Shown here: piece after piece, positions 12,031 through 25,269 of the stretch
Numbering within the stretch: the stretch's first letter is position 1
Layout of the letters: each line of letters opens with the position of its first letter
Assembly: GCF_043641665.1 (NCBI RefSeq)
Contig: NC_092182.1
Span: forward strand, 25,823,741-25,887,740
Direction: 5' to 3'
DNA from: Enoplosus armatus
Taxonomy: Eukaryota > Chordata > Actinopteri > Centrarchiformes > Enoplosidae
DNA: 64,000 nucleotides
Made by a program: the position numbers and the translations under genes
Notes under the pieces: generated by a model
The model's input: the letters and a program-made list of their open reading frames with translations, nothing else
The model's database searches: none
What the model was told of the DNA's origin: nothing

Positions 12031-14638
12031 AACTTTCTGACGCGATGAAAATGTCCCTTTTAAACAAGCCGTCCTCATGATCCGTCTGAATCGTGGTCAA
12101 ATATACCGAGATATGTTCTTTAGACACGGCATGTTATTGGCTGGGAAAGTGCAGGGCGAGCAACACTGCTAATCAGTAATGAACCACAAATTGTTTCAGT
12201 ACACGGTGTGGAGCTCCACAGGTATGCAGTTGTCATACCACTTTGTAACAAGAATAAGAAAATACTCCCCATTTCAGGCACCGTCATCCAGATCACATCA
12301 GAAATAGCTTTGCACAGAGAAGTTACAGGAAACTCGTTCACCAAATGCAAAAATGATTAAAATCATGATCGAGTCCAAGTGGAAATCCTGGTAATAAACA
12401 CCCGAAGGATCCAAGAAAAACATGTCACATAACCAATGAGAAGGGAAGAACGTTATTGATTGGGGAAAAAGCCAGAGATAAAGAGAGAACAGAGGAGGCT
12501 GAGAAACAGGAAGTGAGAGACAGTCATGGAGAAAAGGAGGACGGCAGCGAGCGGCGGTAAAGAATGCATGTTTTGAAGCTGTGTGTGTTTAAGGGAGTTG
12601 AGTCGAACAGATTTATACTGCAACTATTCAAACCAGCAACATATGGTGCACCTGTGATCGAACAGGTCCAGCTGCAGCATCGAACACTCACAAATGAACT
12701 TAGTCAACTTTTTGTGTTAAGAAAGTTTTTAGTATAAATGCTACACGATATCAGGAGGTCTTTCTCTGCGGCGCCTTGTGTCCGACCACATCCCTGTTGT
12801 AACCCTCATCGAGTGTCATGGCATTCATAAAACACATGGGTACCAGCTGACAGCATGCACACCGAGGAGTGCTTAGACCAGAACGATGGGGCGCTAATTT
12901 CACGGCTACTAGAAAAGGATGGACCAATGCAAAACAGCAAGTCGTGGGTTATGGTAATTATGGGGTTGAAGGCATCTCTGATCAAACTACTCACTGCGTA
13001 TATCGTCACACCCGCTCTACTGACTGGTAAAGTAAGTACATTTACGTGAAGTAAATAACATGGTGGGCAGGTTGTCTGCAGGTATAAGGCCTGAGTCATT
13101 CCTTTGTCTCAAACGTAAATCTGTGATATTTTCATTTCAACGTGAGAATTTCATCTGATTTATGTTCGAAAGGGAAAATAAAGTCTGCTCGCTTGTTCGC
13201 GACATAAGTGCATAAGGTTGCACTGTATTACATGTATTGATAGTATCCCAGTGAGAACGCTCGCTAGCTGGAGTAGCTGTTGCAGAGGGGTAAGCCATCT
13301 AATGAGAGCGGTGAACGTCTACCACATCATGGTATGTGCAGTATTTATGCAGTATAATACTGCTCGTTGCTGCTACAAAGAAGAGAGGTGGGGTGCATTG
13401 ATGGCCAAGGGGTTAAAATGCAAACCATGAACCGTAATGTACCCTGTACGTTTCTGCCCGGAGGAACAGGATGACTTCCTGTCATCTCATCTCTTCATCT
13501 CTCTGCTGTCAGCCATCAAATAAGAGCATAAAACGCTCAAAAACTGTTTCTAAAAAGTAGAGAACAGGCAGGAGCGCAGGCTGTGAAAGTCATCACTTAT
13601 TGGTATTTGATCAATAACTCCATCAAGCAAACCCCCAGACGTGTTATGGCGATTTCTATGATAAATTACATGTTAAGTTTCAGAAACAAATCCTTTGAAA
13701 TCATTAGCTTTCACTTGGATCCTCGTTTGACTCATGGCTCTGTTGTAGCCATGATCCCAATAAAAAGCACCTTCTTGGATTTCTTATATTACATTATGTG
13801 CTACGACGCAAAAACTAATCAGCCTAATCATTTCGCTTTGAAATATCTAATAAATTTCAGGCTGGGCTGCTTGCTGCTGTATAAATGCATGATAGTTGGA
13901 TGTCTGCAGTGGCTGCAAGTGTTGAGTCTGTGCACCCTTAAGCAAAGGAAAATCTGCAGGCAGCAGCGCTCCTGCTGCTAAAATGATTACATCAAGCTTG
14001 TTTATTTCTTCCGACCTCAGAACAGCGTGCGATTTCTTTGTTCCTCGCTCGCTCTTGTCATGAAACCTGTGTGGAGAATGTTGCGTGATGCCCCTTTATT
14101 TCCCACTGAGATGATTGAGTCAAGCTTGTTTTGTCGACACAAGAGGAATCTAGGTTGGGAGACTCCATGGGAGCTCCGCTTCCCATCCAGCACAAACTGA
14201 GTCACTGATTTGTTCCATGCATCTCTAACCAAAAAATAAATAACGCTTTTATTGGTCCCCTTGGATAATGAATGGATGGCTGCTACACTGGTTTGTAGTT
14301 TGGTACGCAGGTACTAAACGTGGCATTCAGTGGATGCTGTTAACCAAAGCACCCTTCAGTGCCATGACAGCATGACTTTTATGGAAAATTCCATGTTTTT
14401 ACATCTTTTTTTTTTTTGTTTTGGTCTAGTTACGGTTATTATTACTATTATGATAACATTGTACTTTTACCACTTTATGAAGTTAATGGCTGAGATCTGG
14501 GAATGTGGTAGCATTGTTGCAACACATAATCCAATAGGGCTCCACAGGAACACAAGCGGTCAGACAATCAAACAGGTTGTAAACAATCTCCAGTGCAACC
14601 GTGTTGTCTAAAACCACCTTTTTAGAGGTAAAAACCTT

Positions 14639-14658
14639 ATCATATCATATCATATCAT
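14639..14658. repeat. (ATCAT)4 tandem repeat
   Basis: Four exact 5-base units. Confidence 0.93.
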
Positions 14659-15389
14659 GGTAAATATGGTTAGTCAAAGTTGGTTAAGCAGGAGGAATGA
14701 TGAAAAACAAGACCCAGGTATGAAAAAAGCTGACTTTTCCTTTAAGTTGTGGTTTTCTTTGTAGGAGACCCCAAACCTTGCAGGTGTCATTGCTGCGAGG
14801 ACATAAAATATGCAATAAACAAATGAGCTACACCTGAATATTGAGCAGAATATATGTTGTGCTTTCTGAACAGCAGGAATTGTTTAAGGCGTGGCTTCAC
14901 CGCGGTGCTGGAGACGTTCCTCGGGGGTTTTGATTGATGCTGACTTGACAGCATCACTCACATCCCACAGAGGCTTCGGCAGCACATTCACTGTGTATAT
15001 CCTGTTCCACCGTATTACAGAGGTCTCTGTGGGGCTAAGATCAGGAGGCTGATATTAAATACATGTTTTGGGACATCTTAAGGGAAAAATAGTTATAGCC
15101 AAAATTGAAATGTTGCCTGTGTGTCCAATTGGTTTCATCACACAGCAAATATGTGTATAAGAATAAGACAGAGGAGAGTGTCGGTGTTCCAGGGATACAG
15201 GGTTAAAGTTTATGCTGGTCACTGTGCTGCAGCGGCGGCTGGTGACTCTGAAAATTGGGGAGGACACGCAGGAGGAAATTAGAAAGTTATTAGAAAAGAA
15301 AAAGAAAATGTGTGAAGTTCTACTTTTATGTAGAAAATAAAATGTCATGCCGTATACCCTTATAAATCTCATCTGTGACCTTCGGCTCA

Positions 15390-15500
15390 CCTGAATATCC
15401 TCCGGGCCGTGCAGCCTGTGCAGCAGTCCGTCGCTCATACCGGGATCCAGCCCCGGGTGAGTGAAGGCGCCACACGCCACCACAGCTGAGCTCAACAGTC
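15390..15500 (-). other. Exon-like open block with consensus donor, unassigned
   Basis: On the - strand this block reads LLSSAVVACGAFTHPGLDPG then MSDGLLHRLHGPEDIQ and ends at ATTCAG|GTGAGC, a good donor. It is GC-rich in AT-rich surroundings. No matching acceptor or continuing exon could be identified, and the frame is closed by TAA about 40 bases upstream. The adjacent + strand sequence at 15229-15275 (cggcggctggtgactctgaa...) resembles a repeat seen widely in fish, so this may be a remnant of a mobile element or a decayed gene. Confidence 0.25.
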
Positions 15501-16178
15501 CTTCACTTCTAACGCAAGCAGCGAGTTACAGCTCGATAAAGAAAGGAAAGCGTAAATCTGACAAAAAGGACATTTGGATTCTGTTGAAAAGGCCTAAATA
15601 ATATTGAATGCTGAATATGAAATTATGAATCTATCGCTTTACCACCAGTTCGTTCATGTTTTGGCCAATAACAGATACATTCAGTTGATAAGAGATCCCT
15701 CAGGAGGACAGCAGGAGCCCGTCCTCTTTTCTTCTTTTGTTAGTTATAAATCTGCAGGGTTTGTCACTACACTTCCTGCGTGTTCTGCTTAAGCATCATA
15801 ACGTTTCCATTATGTTATGTAACGTTCATGTCATGTCGGAGTTACCGTGATCGCCAGTTGCCCACTTGTAAAAACATGTGATGTCAACATCCAAGTGTCT
15901 GAAAAACTAAGCAAAGCTCAGATTGGAGGAGGCGTTTGTTCAAACTGACTGACCTGCTGTTTATCTGCAGCGTTTCGTGCCGTTTCCTTCTAATGTCTGT
16001 GATCAAGATGTTCTCAGCACCCTGCTGTTTACTGACTATCACACCATTCTCAGTAAACTAGCGCCAAACTCCTGGTAGGTCAGTCGGTTTCTGAGATGTT
16101 GACGCAAATGAAACATTTTCTTCATTCTTAACTAAGTTGATTGAGCAGGCCTACCGTCTTTTTTCTACGTGGACATTA

Positions 16179-16475
16179 GTGTGTGTGTGTGTGTGTGTGT
16201 GCTCCTCTGCTTCCACGTAAAACATAAAGAAAGCTTCTTTATATCAGCCTATATACCTGCCTTTAGGGGGGCCCCCATTCCTTTTCATTGCCTGCCATTA
16301 CTCTTCAGAGCCCATTAGTAAGAACTGAGCACCTGTCAATTTCAGCTCTCTTACGTTTGTCTTTTATCTTTGGACATCAAGGCGGGAAATAAACACAGCC
16401 GACTGTTCTCAAGGGTGTATCCGTTTCAAAGGTTCGAGTGATGGATGAGTTTTTCTAAGATGGGGTGTCTCTTTC

Positions 16476-16509
<34 letters not shown>
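16179..16509. repeat. Two (GT)n microsatellites
   Basis: (GT)11 at 16179-16201 and (GT)15 at 16479-16509. Confidence 0.93.
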
Positions 16510-16511
<2 letters not shown>

Positions 16512-17482
16512 CACATGTGTTCATATTTCAATTTTATTTTTATACATTCATTTTGTCAGTTTCTTTATCATGTTGAGGCTATTACGTCAACTTTATATGC
16601 TTCGTCGTTTGAGTGTAAATCAGGCTAAAGTTTTTAAAAAAGGTACAATCAAAGCGAACCTGTGCCGAACAGATAAAAGAAGAACACTGGGGTGTAAATA
16701 CATGTACAATACATGTACATCTTACAAATATTTTCTTTAACTAAATTTCCCATACTGGTGCTAACACCAGAACTAAACTAAGTAAATAAAAGTTTCTAAT
16801 GTAGATCAATGAATACCTGATTGAAGAATAAGTAAACAAACATCTGAGAATCTGATGAAGCATTCAGTGTTCCATACCAGCCCTATTCTGAATGCATTTT
16901 ACATTAAGTACCAATATATTTGCCTTGACCACACTCATACACTGTTTGTTTTTTATGGTTTAAAGCATTAAAATGCTCTTCTGCATTTTTACTCCCAGGT
17001 TGGAACAACGGTCTGCTTTTTTATATATCGAGCAGAAACTTTACAAAAACTTCTTATACTGTACAAAAAGTACTGTATTGTGTTGAAAAGTACAATAACA
17101 TTCGACAGCTCACAGCAGAAGAGCCCCACCCCCGACCGATTGACCTGAGTTTACCTCTCATTGTCCACAGGTCGGAGTTACTGCGGAGGAGCAGCAGAGT
17201 CCTCCATGTGGAGGCTTTTATCGCGGCTGCATGCCGCTCATATCTCGATAGAAAATGACCTTCGTGTTGATATGAAGAACTCGGGGGTGGGGAGGACCCA
17301 AGACCAGATGTCATGTATTTCCAGGTGCTTATCTGACTCTGGTGGTAAAAATAAAAAGCTGTAATTTTTTAATTTACCAAATATAACTTTTGCCTATATG
17401 TCCATGACTCATAATAACTTCAATATTTTAAATCCTACTTCAGAGTTCAGTTGAAAATGTAAGATACTGTGCATGTGTAATT

Positions 17483-17659
17483 TGTGTGTGTGTGTGTGTG
17501 TGTGCAGGTTTTTTTGTGTTTGACCAGAGATGTTGGTCTTCAGGGAGAATAGTCAGGAGCCGAGGTGTCACAGATACGATGTGCAGATAAACTCGCGTTG
17601 CCACAGGGTGCCACTAAACAGCCTATAACTCACACTCACACACACACACACACACACAC
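17483..17659. repeat. (TG)11 and (CA)11 in opposite sense
   Basis: (TG)11 at 17483-17504 and (CA)11 at 17637-17659, 132 bases apart and complementary to each other. Confidence 0.93.
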
Positions 17660-18811
17660 TGAGCATCTGTTGCACATTTACCCTGTGGTCATGGCCTCGT
17701 GGAGCCCCCTCGCTCTCGCTCTTTTCCTCCCTCCCTCTGTCCTCCACGGAGCAGCCTTCCTTCTCCTCTCTTTCTACCCTTCCCTTCATCAGCTGTCCTC
17801 TCTTCCCACTCTCTGTTGTCTCCTTCATACCTCAAATCATCCGATTCTCATCTCAAACCATAGAGAAAGCAGATTAGAGAAGCCTATTTTCAGCTGGTGT
17901 CACCAGTCAAGTGTCTGGAACGCCACAGAGGCCATTTAGTGGACATGAAGAAAACTTGTGAAGTAACATATTGAAGCAACATGACAATGCCGCCCCATTC
18001 ATGTCAATGAGCGTAGAGTAAATACTAGAAACACCTCTCAGTATAACACAATACAATTCATCAGCACTACAGACTACAGCATCCGAAATGACCATAATAA
18101 TGAATAACCACCTCTCTGAAACAGTTTCAACAAAACCTAAACATTACAACCCTCAAGATGGTAGACGGTTTTACTCCAGGACTGCGTTAGTTTTAGGAAG
18201 GTGTACCTAATAAACTGAGCAGAGCAAGGTCACAAAGTGCTTCACAATAATAATAATAATAAAAATGTTGCTAAAACAGTAAGTTAGTCACTGAGAGGCC
18301 CACCTATGAATACTGTGTACAGTAGAACTACGTGTATGGATTTAATAAATCCATATATATCTCAGTTTAACCCTATTTGCTAATTTGCTAATAACACGTG
18401 AGAGTGCAGCCACACTGAGCTATTGTGTCTCCTTCTGTTTGCTTTTTGCTTCTGTTGGTGATGATTCTTTACCTTTTAAAAGTAACCTTCAACTGACAGT
18501 TACTGCACCAAGTTGTCATAATCAAACACAGATTTGATTTGTTTCGGGAAGAAGCAGAGCAGGTTGTGGTGGGGGCACTGGGCGGGCCTCCTCCCTGCCA
18601 GTCTATATTATTTACTTTTATCTATATCAATGCAACGGCTAAAAATGTATTTTTTAGTTGCCATCCACTTTCAATATACTCCACACAAACGGCATCAAAG
18701 GACACCCAAAACAAACCTCGATGGTGGACGCATTCCAAACCTCCACAGCAGCTCTTTATCTGATCAAGGATTAAAGCCGCAAAAACACCAACTCAATTGG
18801 TTTCACTTATA

Positions 18812-18852
18812 TGCTCACACACACAGACACACACACACAGACACACACACAA
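18812..18852. repeat. Interrupted (CA)n microsatellite
   Basis: CA units broken by two CAGACA interruptions. Confidence 0.85.
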
Positions 18853-21800
18853 CTGCAAGCAAACTCTACATGACCTTGCCTTTGAATTCCCCTTCCGTTG
18901 CTGGTTTCATTCATCTCCCCACTGTGAGGGAAATGGTTACAATCACACTGAAGGGTTTGTAGGTTTCTTACTGTTCATTCACACAGAGGAAGCACAGTGT
19001 ATATACAGGAAGGAAGTCCATTCATTTTTTATCAGAGCTGTACACGAATGGAGACCCATCCCTGGGAAGGTTTGTTCCCCCGAACAGCTGAAATCACTGC
19101 AGTCGAGGGTTTACGGGATGGATGGGTCAAACACAGGACGGTCACCCAGGAGGAGGGGGCTCGTGTCCCGTGCATCTGTATATATATCATATATATCATA
19201 TATGTGTTGTTGCATCCATCATTTTGGTTGTCACTTTATTGATCCTTTGTTTATTGTAATAACAAAAATCTAATTTCAGTGGTGCAAAGTAATGATGTAC
19301 ATTTGCTCAAGAAACTACACTTCCCAGCATGCCTTGGAGCTTTGAGGGCTCGCACGAAGGAGTCGGAAGACGTCGCTGGATTTCTGTGCGTCCCTGCTTG
19401 TCTGGAGCGACTCACCGTGACTCAGGTGAGGATGGATGACATTATGATAAATGAAGTAACGTTTATATTCATGATGAAGATCCATTTTCATCGATATACA
19501 CAATGTGCCAAGCCATGAAATCCATGTTTTCTCATGATTCCGTTTAGGCACTTTGTTAATGCTAACTGAAACCACAGTATTTGCCTTTCCTCGACCAAAG
19601 TGTTGGAGTCAAGGCCCCATCTTTGTCTCCCGTCACTTTACACAAGTATCTTTTGTATGATAAATAAATAAATACATTTTTTCCCCTTTCTTTCTCCCCT
19701 GATTGAACTCAGCGTGCAGACTCTTTTTCTATTTTCAAACATTTCTCTTCTACATCAAACAGGCACAATCCCTCCTGCCTTCCATACAATGGTTTGAATC
19801 AAAATGATGTGATTTATCATGTTAAATGTGCAAAGGGTTGGCTTTGCTGCATGTTCAAAGTACAAACTGGCACACGTGGAGCAGGAACATACAGACGGGA
19901 TGAAACGCTGGAGGGACTACAGGCCCCGGTGGCCAATAGCGGTGGTTGGCTGCTGGTGAAATACCACTACACTAAAGGAAATGCTTCACCCTCAAACCCT
20001 CATGACCAAATCAACCACCAACTGCGTGTATCTGTGAAGTTGAGTGTGTGCTAACAAAGTGTTTAGTGGCAGTCTGTCAGCAGCTGGCTACGTCTGTGTC
20101 TGTAGGCTAAATAAAGGTTCATCAGTCAATAAAGAAACAGCAGCTTGGCATTTTAATAACCTGCTTCGGTTGCTGGAGGATTCTGGACTGAACCTGCCGC
20201 TTTTAACAGGATGACACATTTATTTCGTTAGCTGTTCACGCACCGTCGAAATATTTAAAAAAAAGTTTCCTTAAACATGTCGCAGTGCATATTAACTATT
20301 AAGTAATTAGTGGCTGCTGGTTAGACGCACTGATGATATACATTTTACAGGCGATTATTCCTGGTCCAAACGGCACCTGTGAGGAACAACAAAGCTTCCA
20401 CTCTGTTATTTCCTTGACGGCGTTTCTTTTGAATGAAAAATTGCAGCCTTCCTGAGTTTTGAGACTCAGGAAATGCGTGCAATGAAGCGTTTCTGTAACT
20501 CAGATCAAAATACTATTTTTTTTTCTTTTCGGTGAGCGTGCGGACTCTTTTATGGCCGTTCACCTAATTGTTTTTTGGACTCTAATCCACTGAACTCTGC
20601 ATACTTCAGTGAGTTGTTTATATGTTTTTTGAGTTCGCTCCTCTATAAAACATATTTTTCCCATTATCTAATGCCGTTCCTGTTTTTTGAAATGTCGGGG
20701 AGATGCACAGCGGTGGCTACCGAGGACGTACCACGTAACAGAGATGTGCAATCTGCTAACAATCCAGTCATTTTGATTTATGTTTTAATGACGAGGAAGG
20801 GACAATTTACAATGAAAGACAGCTTTCTTATGTAGATGTAGCTAGTATTGCTCTCTAACTTTGCTTTATCTCTGGCTGCATCTGTTCCTACGAACATCTC
20901 TGGTCTGTTTCTGGTGTTGCTGTAAGTTCATTTTAGCCTTTTTAAGTCTTTTTTAAATTATGTTGCTGTATGAACGATCTAAAAGCACCCAGTGATTTCA
21001 AAATCTGGAGTCTTTTTGCCATTTGAAAGTATATTGAGTTGGTTTATTACAGGTGAACGCTACCTCATAACTATGGATGTTACATGAAAACTGCACTGAC
21101 CTTACTGAACTGGACAAATCTTACCTTTTGGGTAAGATAAGGAGAATATGTGCAGAGATTTTCATTGTATTTACTAAGTATAAGGTGTCCACTTGTACAA
21201 CATGTTTCATTTTATTTTAAAACAGTAGGCGTACTGTTGTACATCAGGTTGTTATTAAGCTACTACTCACAGCTGGTCAAATTACTACGTGTAAGTGACA
21301 GGATTAGTGACAGGATTATCTTGCTTGTACCGTGAATAAAGTGAAGTTCCACCAGTTGTTTTATTTTGTCTGAACGCTCACTTTCACGAGGTTTGAAAGC
21401 AGGCTGTAAAAAGTCAGCAGGTTCCTCTTTGATGGAGCGCAGACTGGTTGCTGTCCTGCACCCGAGAAACACTGTTCAAATCACCGTCAGAGCAGCGTCA
21501 CGCTTTGTTTAACGGCTCCCCTAAACGTGAGAACAATGAAGGTTATTAAAGGACACAAGCCGCCATGTTGGAACCTTTATTTTTTTTACATGCTGCGCAA
21601 TCTCCAAGCTCTCACAGTTGGTACTTGGTCCAGTTGTTGTCTGAACATACAAGAGAAGATTCGCTCAATCTTCCTGTCAACATCCTCAGAACCGCCGACT
21701 CTCAAAGCAGGACCGAACTCCCCAAACAGACAGAGGCAGCATGCTTCAGATCCCAATAAGAGATCTCCTTACTTAATGTCTCTCTTGTTCTAATTTCACC

Positions 21801-22324
21801 GCAGGCCACAGTTTACTCTGTCCAACCCCGTAAAAAGGCTGTGGCTGCAAAACATCTAAATAAGAATTACAACCAGGCTTAATGTGGAAGCCTGACAGTC
21901 ACTAGAGGGATTTCATTATTGCTAAATGTGTGGGGAGGGAAACACATTAAAACCTTGTCTCTCAATACCGACATCTCTGTTGGAACTAAAGAAAAGCAAA
22001 CTTTTGTTTTTACCATTTCAGCTGTCTGTATTTTCCAGCGTTTAGCTGCACAAAAGATAAAAGACTATGACGTGAAAACATAGAGATAACCAACATTACA
22101 GTTATGAAGTCTTCACACGAGAACCGTGAAAAGCAGTCAGTTGTATGCTTGGCTAAAGGACATATCAATTTTCAGGGTCTGTTTCCTTTTAACAATTGAT
22201 TTTGAATCTAAAATCTAAAAACACAACAATGAAAACAGTGAAACTTTGGTGTGTTTGACTTTTACACACGAGTTAGACTAATATTTTACTGTAAAGGCTA
22301 CATGCTAACCTCTGTCATTTGAGT

Positions 22325-22495
22325 CTTTTAGCTGGTGCTCTTGTCCTGATCAACTTACAAGGAGCAGCAGGATTTAGTGTCTTGCTCAAAGGCACTTCAG
22401 AGATGGATCCAATAGCTGCTGCAGAGATCAAACCTGTGACCTTTCCTTTATGGGTTCTTTCTAACCGTTAGGCCACCCTGACTGCCGGGAAAAAA
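22325..22495 (-). repeat. Inverted tRNA-like interspersed repeat fragment
   Basis: AGTGTCTTGCTCAAAGGCACTTCAGAGATGGATCCAATAG then ATCAAACCTGTGACCTTTCC and CTAACCGTTAGGCCACCCTGAC read as the reverse complement of the common tRNA-headed fish repeat (B-box-like GGTT-GATC, A-box-like GGCCTAACGGTTAG). A related fragment lies at 55300-55385. Confidence 0.4.
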
Positions 22496-24697
22496 AACAC
22501 TCCTGTTTCAGAGACATGAGGTTGTCGTTCAACAGCGGTGTGCATGTAATACCTCAGGCATGTGGGCATGCTGCACTTTTAAAGCTAGTTCGTCAGGGGA
22601 TACTCCCAGTTCAATAAGGCTTCTGACTCGCAGAAATGTCTTTCCTGGAAAATTATTAAAAGCTTTTGCAAGCATCCGCTGAGAAAATATTATGAGGAGA
22701 TTTGTCAAAGAAACTTCTGGGGTTCCTCTACTGGTGCCATCCAAAGAACTCAAAGGGGTCCTCGACGTTATTATACTTTACTAGTGTACAAAAAAAGTTT
22801 TTCTCTAGTACATAAAACTGCATCTTTGATCTGGTAATGAAATATGCAGTGAGTCAGTCAGTAAATCAGTTTTAGTTTAGAAGAAAATTAGTCTAAATAG
22901 AGACATGACATTGGACATTAAATTTGTTCTGAATAAAGGGGATGAGAGACAGGACAAACACGAGAGGGTAACATGCAACAAAGGTTGTGAGTCAAAGTCA
23001 AAGCCACAACACTGCGACCACATGGTGTGCACGTCTGGGCTGTGAAGCAAATACACTGAAATATACATGTGTATTTAAACAGAAGGAGCGTTTTTATTTA
23101 TTCTATGTTTCGTGCAACTTGTCCACATCTGAAGGGATCAAATGATCCGGTTTGATTGTTTTCATTGTATTTTTACTTGAAAGAAAATACTTTAAATCTA
23201 CAATTGCTATTAATGTTTAAGATGCAATATTTACATGTATGTGAGGGTCTTTACAGATTCCACTGTCGTAGATGTAGCCGCCTCTTCTTCATGCTTGCTG
23301 AACTTGGTTCTCAAGAGAATTTGTTTGCTAAAGGAAACAAATAATTCGATTTTTTTTTTTTATAATGAGAATGTTTGCTTTTAAGTGATATCATTGACCA
23401 AACCATGTCTCCTCGAAAAATGTTTTTATAAACCTAATTTGCAACCGCAAAAAAACATTTTGAAAGACACATAATGCCGCCCAGATTCATTTAATTAACA
23501 TAATGAGGAAATGTTGTGAGTTAACTTACTGGCCAAGTCGCTGTGTTGATATGTTGATACTGAACACATTAGCTAAATTTTCACTAACAACTTATTGAAT
23601 ACACAATATCCCCTCTTGGAATACGATAGCAGCTCGTAGCAACCGAAGCACGGTTATGTTGAGGCCCTCACAGCTGTCTGTTAAGGTTAGAGAAAGTGAC
23701 TTAAAGGGCTTTGTTTCCTAAACGTAACGACACGCGACACTCAGGATGCAAACCTCAGACTTTGGCGTCGAAGCCTTTGCGCAGTAAGCAAATGCAGCGC
23801 CTCCTGCATCAGAGAGATGTTGCCACAGAACATAATCCACACAGCAGCTATGTTTCCTTTGCATTCGTCATACTTTAATGTACTTTTAATGCCCACATCA
23901 GACTCAGGATGATAACTTGTATTGAGACGTTCTATGACACGAATGGCTCCAAGGGGTCACACAGATCACAGTATATGTGATTTGACATTATGACGGCAAC
24001 AAATAACATGGCATGATACATTTCCTGTGATTTATAGGTAAAATAACCAGATGGGAATGCGTGTTTCTGACTAATGCAGCGCATTAAATACAGATGAGGT
24101 GTCTTTCACGATGACAGTGAAGCTGCCTCTTCCGCAGGTGTTACAGGCTGACAGGTGGCTTCGACATAAACCAAACAAAATCTCAGGGGGAAATGAACCG
24201 TAGATGATTTCTTTGGGATTGTCAGGCAGAACTGTAATATTTTATGCATCCTGTACATATTTTAGCAGTAATCAAACTGGACAAATCCTGAAAGCTTGGA
24301 GAATGATGACTTTACATTTGATAAAAAGGTGATTCATCCATTATACTTATACTCATGTACATACTATATTTATAACTCTTTAACCTCTTCAGCTCATCGC
24401 AGACTCCTTACACAAACAGGCACAACAGATCAATTGCAAAAACATGGCAGGCATAAACTCTGCTATGCTGTTTTTCAAGCTGTTTTTCCTCCTTTCAGGG
24501 TGGTCAAATTAAGTTAACTGACTGCCAGCATTTAGAATGATTGCCACAGAAAACAATGCTGCCCAGTACAGGCAACAAAAAAAAATAGAGACGGATAATA
24601 AAAAGAAGAGACTGAACAACAATAGATAGAGCCAGGAGAAGGGGGGCTAAAGATCAAGCTGGAAATATGGAACCACTTAGGCCCTGAGAGCGCACCC

Positions 24698-24703
24698 TAT
24701 AAA
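24698..24703 (+). promoter_or_regulatory. Possible TATA box for rspo4
   Basis: TATAAA followed by GGG lies in CCTATAAAGGG, 482 bases before the rspo4 ATG. The interval to the ATG is pyrimidine-rich and has higher GC than its surroundings, as a 5' leader might. No transcript start can be read from sequence alone, and the site could be a chance match. Confidence 0.22.
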
Positions 24704-25184
24704 GGGTTAAAGATGGCTACGGGATAAGTGGAGCTCGTTTATCGCAAATTTGACAGTGGTAGTTAAATGGTGAGTTTTCCCTCCAAGCTGCCAGTCTGGG
24801 GAAGCAGACGAGGCTCTCTGCTCTCCTCACCTCCGGTCTTTCTTAGCCTCCTCTGTTGTTTATGGCCGCCTGTCTCCTCTTCTTAGCCCTAAATCTTCTG
24901 CGTGAAACAGGACAAAGGAGAAGAGGATTTTCTCTTCTGTCTCCCCTCTCTTCTCTCACCTTTACGCTCATCGTTTTCATCGCTGCTTTGGGCCCGCGAG
25001 ATTATCTCCTCCACTTCATCTCCATCCATCCCATCATCTTTTAAACCCCCACCATTCTTTGCCCTTTTCCCTTCTTGTCTCGTTCTGTCCCTCGCTGTGG
25101 AACTAAATCTTCAACCTGCCACCCCTGGAGTCCTTGCAGATGTCCACAGCCTGGCGCTGAAGTGGGCGCTTGCCAGCAGCCCAG

Positions 25185-25269
25185 ATGCATTTGCGACTCT
25201 TTGCCATTGTGATGTCCTTGCTATGTGAGGTGATCAGGATGGGGTCTGGCGTTGTGCAGAAACAAAGCG
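25185..25269 (+). CDS. rspo4: R-spondin 4, coding exon 1 (signal peptide)
   Basis: This exon encodes residues 1-28 plus the first base of codon 29, beginning MHLRLFAIVMSLLCEV. It was found by searching upstream of the furin-repeat exons for a signal peptide ending in a phase-1 donor. The donor is AGCG|GTGAGT, an excellent consensus, and its phase fits exon 2 exactly. The start MHLRL closely resembles the N-termini of RSPO3 and RSPO2 in other vertebrates. Residues 3-17 are mostly hydrophobic, as expected for a secreted ligand. ATG at 25185 was chosen because it opens the hydrophobic segment; later in-frame Met10 and Met19 would remove it. The bases before the ATG are not a strong Kozak match (C at -3). 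The RRKK-like basic cluster that often follows the signal peptide in this family is reduced to QKQ here. The exon is too short to stand out by open-frame length alone. Confidence 0.82.

Larger units (their letters stand above)
1..24697. other. Upstream region with no supported gene
   Basis: Open frames on both strands are short, AT-shaped or built on microsatellites, and none has domain resemblance with splice support. Apart from the repeats, palindrome and exon-like block listed separately, I see nothing in it. It may hold rspo4 regulatory DNA or lie between genes. Confidence 0.6.

Noticed and set aside
17691..17939. Signal-peptide-like frame MASWSPLALALFLPP...
   Set aside because: It is a pyrimidine-rich low-complexity stretch after a CA repeat, with no donor in the needed phase and no family resemblance.
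24862..24960. Alternative rspo4 first exon (MAACLLFLALNLL...)
   Set aside because: It has a hydrophobic start and a phase-1 GT, but the donor is weak, the peptide is too short, and it lacks family resemblance. The exon at 25185 with MHLRL and a perfect GTGAGT donor fits better.
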